DNA of 64,000 nucleotides, taken from assembly GCA_047495785.1 (NCBI GenBank), contig JBLDXI010000033.1, positions 1,736,001 through 1,800,000 of the forward strand, written 5' to 3'. The DNA is from Lepidodermella squamata. Its lineage: Eukaryota; Gastrotricha. The position numbers were made by a program, and so were the translations under genes. The notes beneath the pieces are model-generated. The model made no database searches, was not told the DNA's origin, and worked only from the letters and a program-made list of their open reading frames with translations. Below are positions 61,028-64,000 of this stretch, in pieces (position 1 is the stretch's first letter; the number at the start of each line of letters is the position of its first letter).

Positions 61028-62382
61028 TCATGCATTTGGAGCAGCATCGCCGTTTTGTTCCGGCTCTTCGTAGCCTTCGACTTTCATGTCATTCAAGCCT
61101 AATTCTTCACATTGCTCGAATGTACGCTCGTAATCTTCAATTTTCAAATGCGCATCTTCATCTTGATAGGATTCGATGAAAATCTTGCCAGCTGGATCGT
61201 CAATAACCAGATGGTAATTCAGCTGGCGACCACTTGCCAGGTCATCCAATTTCTGGACGAAAGATTCGATTTGCGATTTACGATCACTAGCAACGCTGTC
61301 GCCGGCTACGACACCTTCAAGGTCTTCAATAACAGCTCGAATCAGCCCTTCGACCGTAGTTATCCTGCCACCCAACGTGCCAGCAGTTAGCTCGAGTTCA
61401 ACTTCCGGGATTTCGACGGCAGACGTTGCCGATTTCACGACCATTCGTTTCAAATCTTCCATTTTGGTAACATTCAACGTTATTTTCCTAGCCAGGGGAG
61501 ATACGCCGCCCCCGGGTCGAGCCTCAGCCTCACGATATCCGCAACTTGGGCAGTAAGTAGCCATCACAACGACTTCGCCGAAATTAGGGACATCGATTTG
61601 CTTCATATTAGCCTCGCAGTTAGGCTGCTGACATCTCGGACATATCGAGTTGAATTGAATTGCATCATCTTGGACAGCGCCACCTTCGTTGACTTCACCT
61701 GCCGCGGCAGGAATGTTAGAAATTCCCATTTCTTCGTCCTGAGCAGCCGTCCTGTGATAATGGTGTACTGACAGATTTGAATCGACTTGGCCAGGTATTA
61801 GCAGAGTACTGGCAATAAAGCTGTTGCCACAAGGATCATCCAATATAAAAGCAAACGAGCCGTCTTCCAACAAGGTCAATTTGCGGAGTTTCGCAATAAA
61901 CAATGCTAGTTTAACAGCATTCTCGGGATCTTTTTCAATAATATTTTCTCGCGTGATCTCAAGGTTTTCGATGGCTTGGTTCAAAAAGCCTTCAACGGTC
62001 GACAACGAGCCTAGAAGAAGTGCAAGTGCGTTTTAAACTAAGTTGAAATAACATGAAACTCACTTTGGCCAGGCTCGAAGGAAAATTCCAACACAGGAAT
62101 ATCGATTCGGGCCGTTGGCGATCGAATAACTTCTCTATCTAGATCGGTTTTAGACTCGACTTTGAGCTCGTATCGAACACCGCGTTCCGCTATTTCAGTC
62201 GCAGGCATGATATCTCGATTGGTAAAGCCGCACTCATCACAATTAAACGATGAGACCACAATTTGCTTGAAATGGGGAATCTTCGTGGGTAGCAGCTTTG
62301 TCACGCCATTTTTCAAGCAACGCATACAGAGACTTTCGATCTCTGTTATTTCTTCAACATTTGCTGAGAGTGAGGGAAACAT
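61028..62382 (-). CDS. ZPR1: ZPR1 zinc-finger protein
   Basis: Two exons (62382-62064, 62010-61028), 433 residues. Two ZPR1 modules are visible, each a C4 zinc finger plus a beta-rich domain. The first is SLCMRCLKNGVTKLL ... SSFNCDECGFTNRDI; the second is CPRCQQPNCEA ... ATYCPSCGYREAEA. Both modules contain the TVEG-L-A block (STVEGFLNQAIENL, TTVEGLIRAVIEDL). ZPR1 is an eEF1A chaperone and also binds SMN. The C-terminus is acidic. The start is the ATG just before the conserved first module; the upstream AG acceptor TGATCTATAG fits a trans-spliced or spliced leader. Confidence 0.95.
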
Positions 62383-62448
62383 TTCAAAGCTTAGCGACAA
62401 AACCCTATAGATCAGAGAGCAGAGATGTAACAATTTAAACTGATGTTA

Positions 62449-62655
62449 TCAAACGATATTCATAAGATTCACAAGACCATTTTTCGAAGATATCAATTCA
62501 CATTTTCTTCTAGCTTTGGCTGCTACATGGCTAGAGACGTGAAAGTAAATGGCGACCTCATTGTTAGCGAAACAACTGACAACTGACAAAATATTCCGTA
62601 AATGGTCCGAAATTTCATCAGTAGATGTAATTTCGAAACTGTTCTCAGACAACAT
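62449..62655 (-). CDS. Small ORF upstream of ZPR1, possible first gene of the row
   Basis: 68 codons from ATG at 62655 to TGA at 62449, ending 66 bp before the ZPR1 start. The protein-like sequence begins MLSENSFEITSTDEISDHL and has balanced composition with a basic AAKARRK segment. No family is recognised. It could be a complete small protein, the last exon of a longer gene, or chance. Confidence 0.3.
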   Translation of the reverse strand: MLSENSFEITSTDEISDHLRNILSVVSCFANNEVAIYFHVSSHVAAKARRKCELISSKNGLVNLMNIV

Positions 62656-63734
62656 TCGGAGATGCGATTTCTTGACCTAATGTACTCATTTATCTAATGT
62701 ACTAGCCATTCCTGAATTTCATTGTAAGATTTCAAGCGAATTCACTAAAACTAAGAGCAGACGAACCAAATGATGACCTAACCAAAATATCCCTGTAGGA
62801 GGTCATTCTGGAAGGATCGAGAAGGTTTTAATCTTCCCCGATTCACGATTTCTTTTTCTTTCAAAAAGGTGCGCGCCAAAAAGCGGCAAAAGCGCACACG
62901 TGGTCACGTGGTTTTTTGTAAGTAATGCACTGAATCAATTGATTAAAGTTTAACAGATTTTTCAGAATAAATTTGAATTACTATCAATAGCAAAAAGTTG
63001 CCGATATTAAGTGCATCTCTTTCGAGTTTTGAGGGACGTCGGACTTCGGCGGACCTGCGCGGGGTTGCGCTGGCTGTGATCGAGACTCAACTCTCAACTG
63101 CAAGTGTGACGTGTGAGCTGTTGAATTTTGAATTGCATGATATTTTCGGTTCGCTGATTCCGAATATCAGGCTTCTAAAGTCGAGCCACGTGAAGAATTA
63201 TGTGTTTGTTGTTCACCTGCAAATGAGGCCACAACTCAGCTCTCCGTTAACTATGAGCCAAACTGGAACCCTGAGTGAATCCCTTGATACGGTTCTCACC
63301 TTATAGCTTTCGGCAGAGTGAATTAATCTGTTCGTGCGGTGTCGCAAGGGCGTCTTTGGCGTGCAAAGAGCAAAGAAGCAATAAACCTTTAAATATCTTA
63401 AGTTTTGAGCTCCTTGGTTTTCTCCGGATGTTTCCGGTTTTCTCAACAAGGGGTGTGAAGTTTGTCTCTAATTTTGACGTTCTCCGGGCCCATTTTTTCA
63501 TAAATTGAATGTGTTTAGGTAGTATGTTGTATCCTCTGTCCCGGCTTTACGTTTTATTACATCTCACCAATTCGTAACTCGCTATGACCTAAAAATCCAG
63601 CTAACATGTCTTTTTATTCTTGTTTTATTGTGTCTAGGCCCTACAGATGGCTTGTTTTTATGTGATATAACGCCATGAGACCGTGGTGTAAATTAATGTC
63701 GAAGACAATAGTATAGCAGATAATTGACATCTTG
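62656..63734. other. Intergenic region, nothing recognised
   Basis: About 1.1 kb between the minus-strand ZPR1 row and the plus-strand gene at 63735; it should hold promoters for both. The open stretches within it show no motif I recognise. Confidence 0.3.
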
Positions 63735-64000
63735 ATGGCTTTGGAACCTGCTAAATGCTGTGCCTGGCTGCTGATTGTTAACACGATCCTGTTGATATCT
63801 TGCGGTAAGAACTGCCATTTTTGTACGGGCTTTCAATTAAACTTCTATTTACTCCTAGCTGATGGCGTATCTGTTTACTCGTATTTTACGGCCGTCAAGT
63901 TGAGTTACTTCAAGAGTTATGGCAACGTACAGCTTATCAGTTTCGACGTGCCATGTGACACTTGGTATCTCACTGTGTTTTTACAACCGGGCAAAACAGC
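63735..64000 (+). CDS. TMEM8/PGAP6-like membrane protein (5' part, cut by window end)
   Basis: Exon 1 is 63735-63804 (signal peptide MALEPAKCCAWLLIVNTILL), joined in phase to exon 2 from 63859, which is open to the window end. Exon 2 has YSYFTAVKLSYFKSYGNVQL and then FDVPCDTWYLTVFLQPG. This resembles the first beta-sandwich segment of TMEM8/PGAP6 proteins, where a YF..V.LSYF.SYGDV pattern and a hydrophobic strand after VP.DT occur. Those proteins are plasma-membrane GPI-processing phospholipases or relatives. Only about 70 residues are visible, so the call is tentative. Confidence 0.45.
   Translation, partial: MALEPAKCCAWLLIVNTILLISCGKNCHFCTGFQLNFYLLLADGVSVYSYFTAVKLSYFKSYGNVQLISFDVPCDTWYLTVFLQPGKT

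Overview
The window is nuclear DNA from a small, gene-dense invertebrate animal genome. Nearly every recognisable gene is a conserved animal housekeeping gene, introns are mostly 40-80 bp with GT...TTTCAG borders, and three tRNA genes are present. At three places co-directional genes are only 66-104 bp apart. Each of these gaps holds a poly(A) signal followed by an AG acceptor, as in trans-spliced operons. A nematode, tardigrade or other small invertebrate would fit; the sequence does not settle the phylum. For spliced genes the coordinates run from start codon to stop codon, and the exons I worked out are in the evidence text. Reading frames were checked to stay in phase across the joined exons.

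Layout. 1-7341: minus-strand 5' part of a gene that continues off the left edge, with seven ATG-starting exons that look like alternative first exons. 8969-12522 (-): LAP-family LRR/PDZ polarity protein. 15286-20175 (+): nucleoporin Nup155, with a foldback element in an intron. 23317-24332 (-): vasculin-like protein. 25399-27947 (+): p97/VCP. 28513-30095 (-): Rmd5/RMND5 ubiquitin ligase, followed by a decayed reading frame.

30856-35604: a complete DNA transposon of 4749 bp with 26-bp perfect terminal inverted repeats and TA target duplications. It holds a Tc1/mariner-type transposase (D,D41D spacing) and three further genes, all for predicted membrane proteins. One of these has the cysteine pattern and topology of the Kar5/GEX1/Brambleberry nuclear-fusion family. 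This is the most unusual thing in the window.

35856-41847 (+): LTV1 and a YTHDC2-like helicase in a tight pair. 42440-48360: a secreted vWA-like protein, a highly expressed small heat-shock protein with a novel repetitive N-terminal region, and a secreted basic repeat protein. 48577-49176: tRNA-Gly and tRNA-Ser. 50038-53201 (-): a mitochondrial enoyl reductase (MECR-like) gene and its truncated tandem copy, hit by a Harbinger-like and a piggyBac-like MITE. 53357-55209: another TIR element. 55480-62382 (-): ZPR1, PCID2 and POP1 in an operon-like row, with a dead LINE and a tRNA-like gene inside POP1 introns. 63735-64000 (+): start of a TMEM8/PGAP6-like gene that runs off the right edge.

Functionally the host genes serve nuclear transport and mRNA export (Nup155, PCID2), RNA processing and ribosome biogenesis (POP1, LTV1, ZPR1, YTHDC2-like), protein quality control (p97, RMND5, sHSP), mitochondrial fatty acid synthesis (MECR) and cell polarity (LAP).
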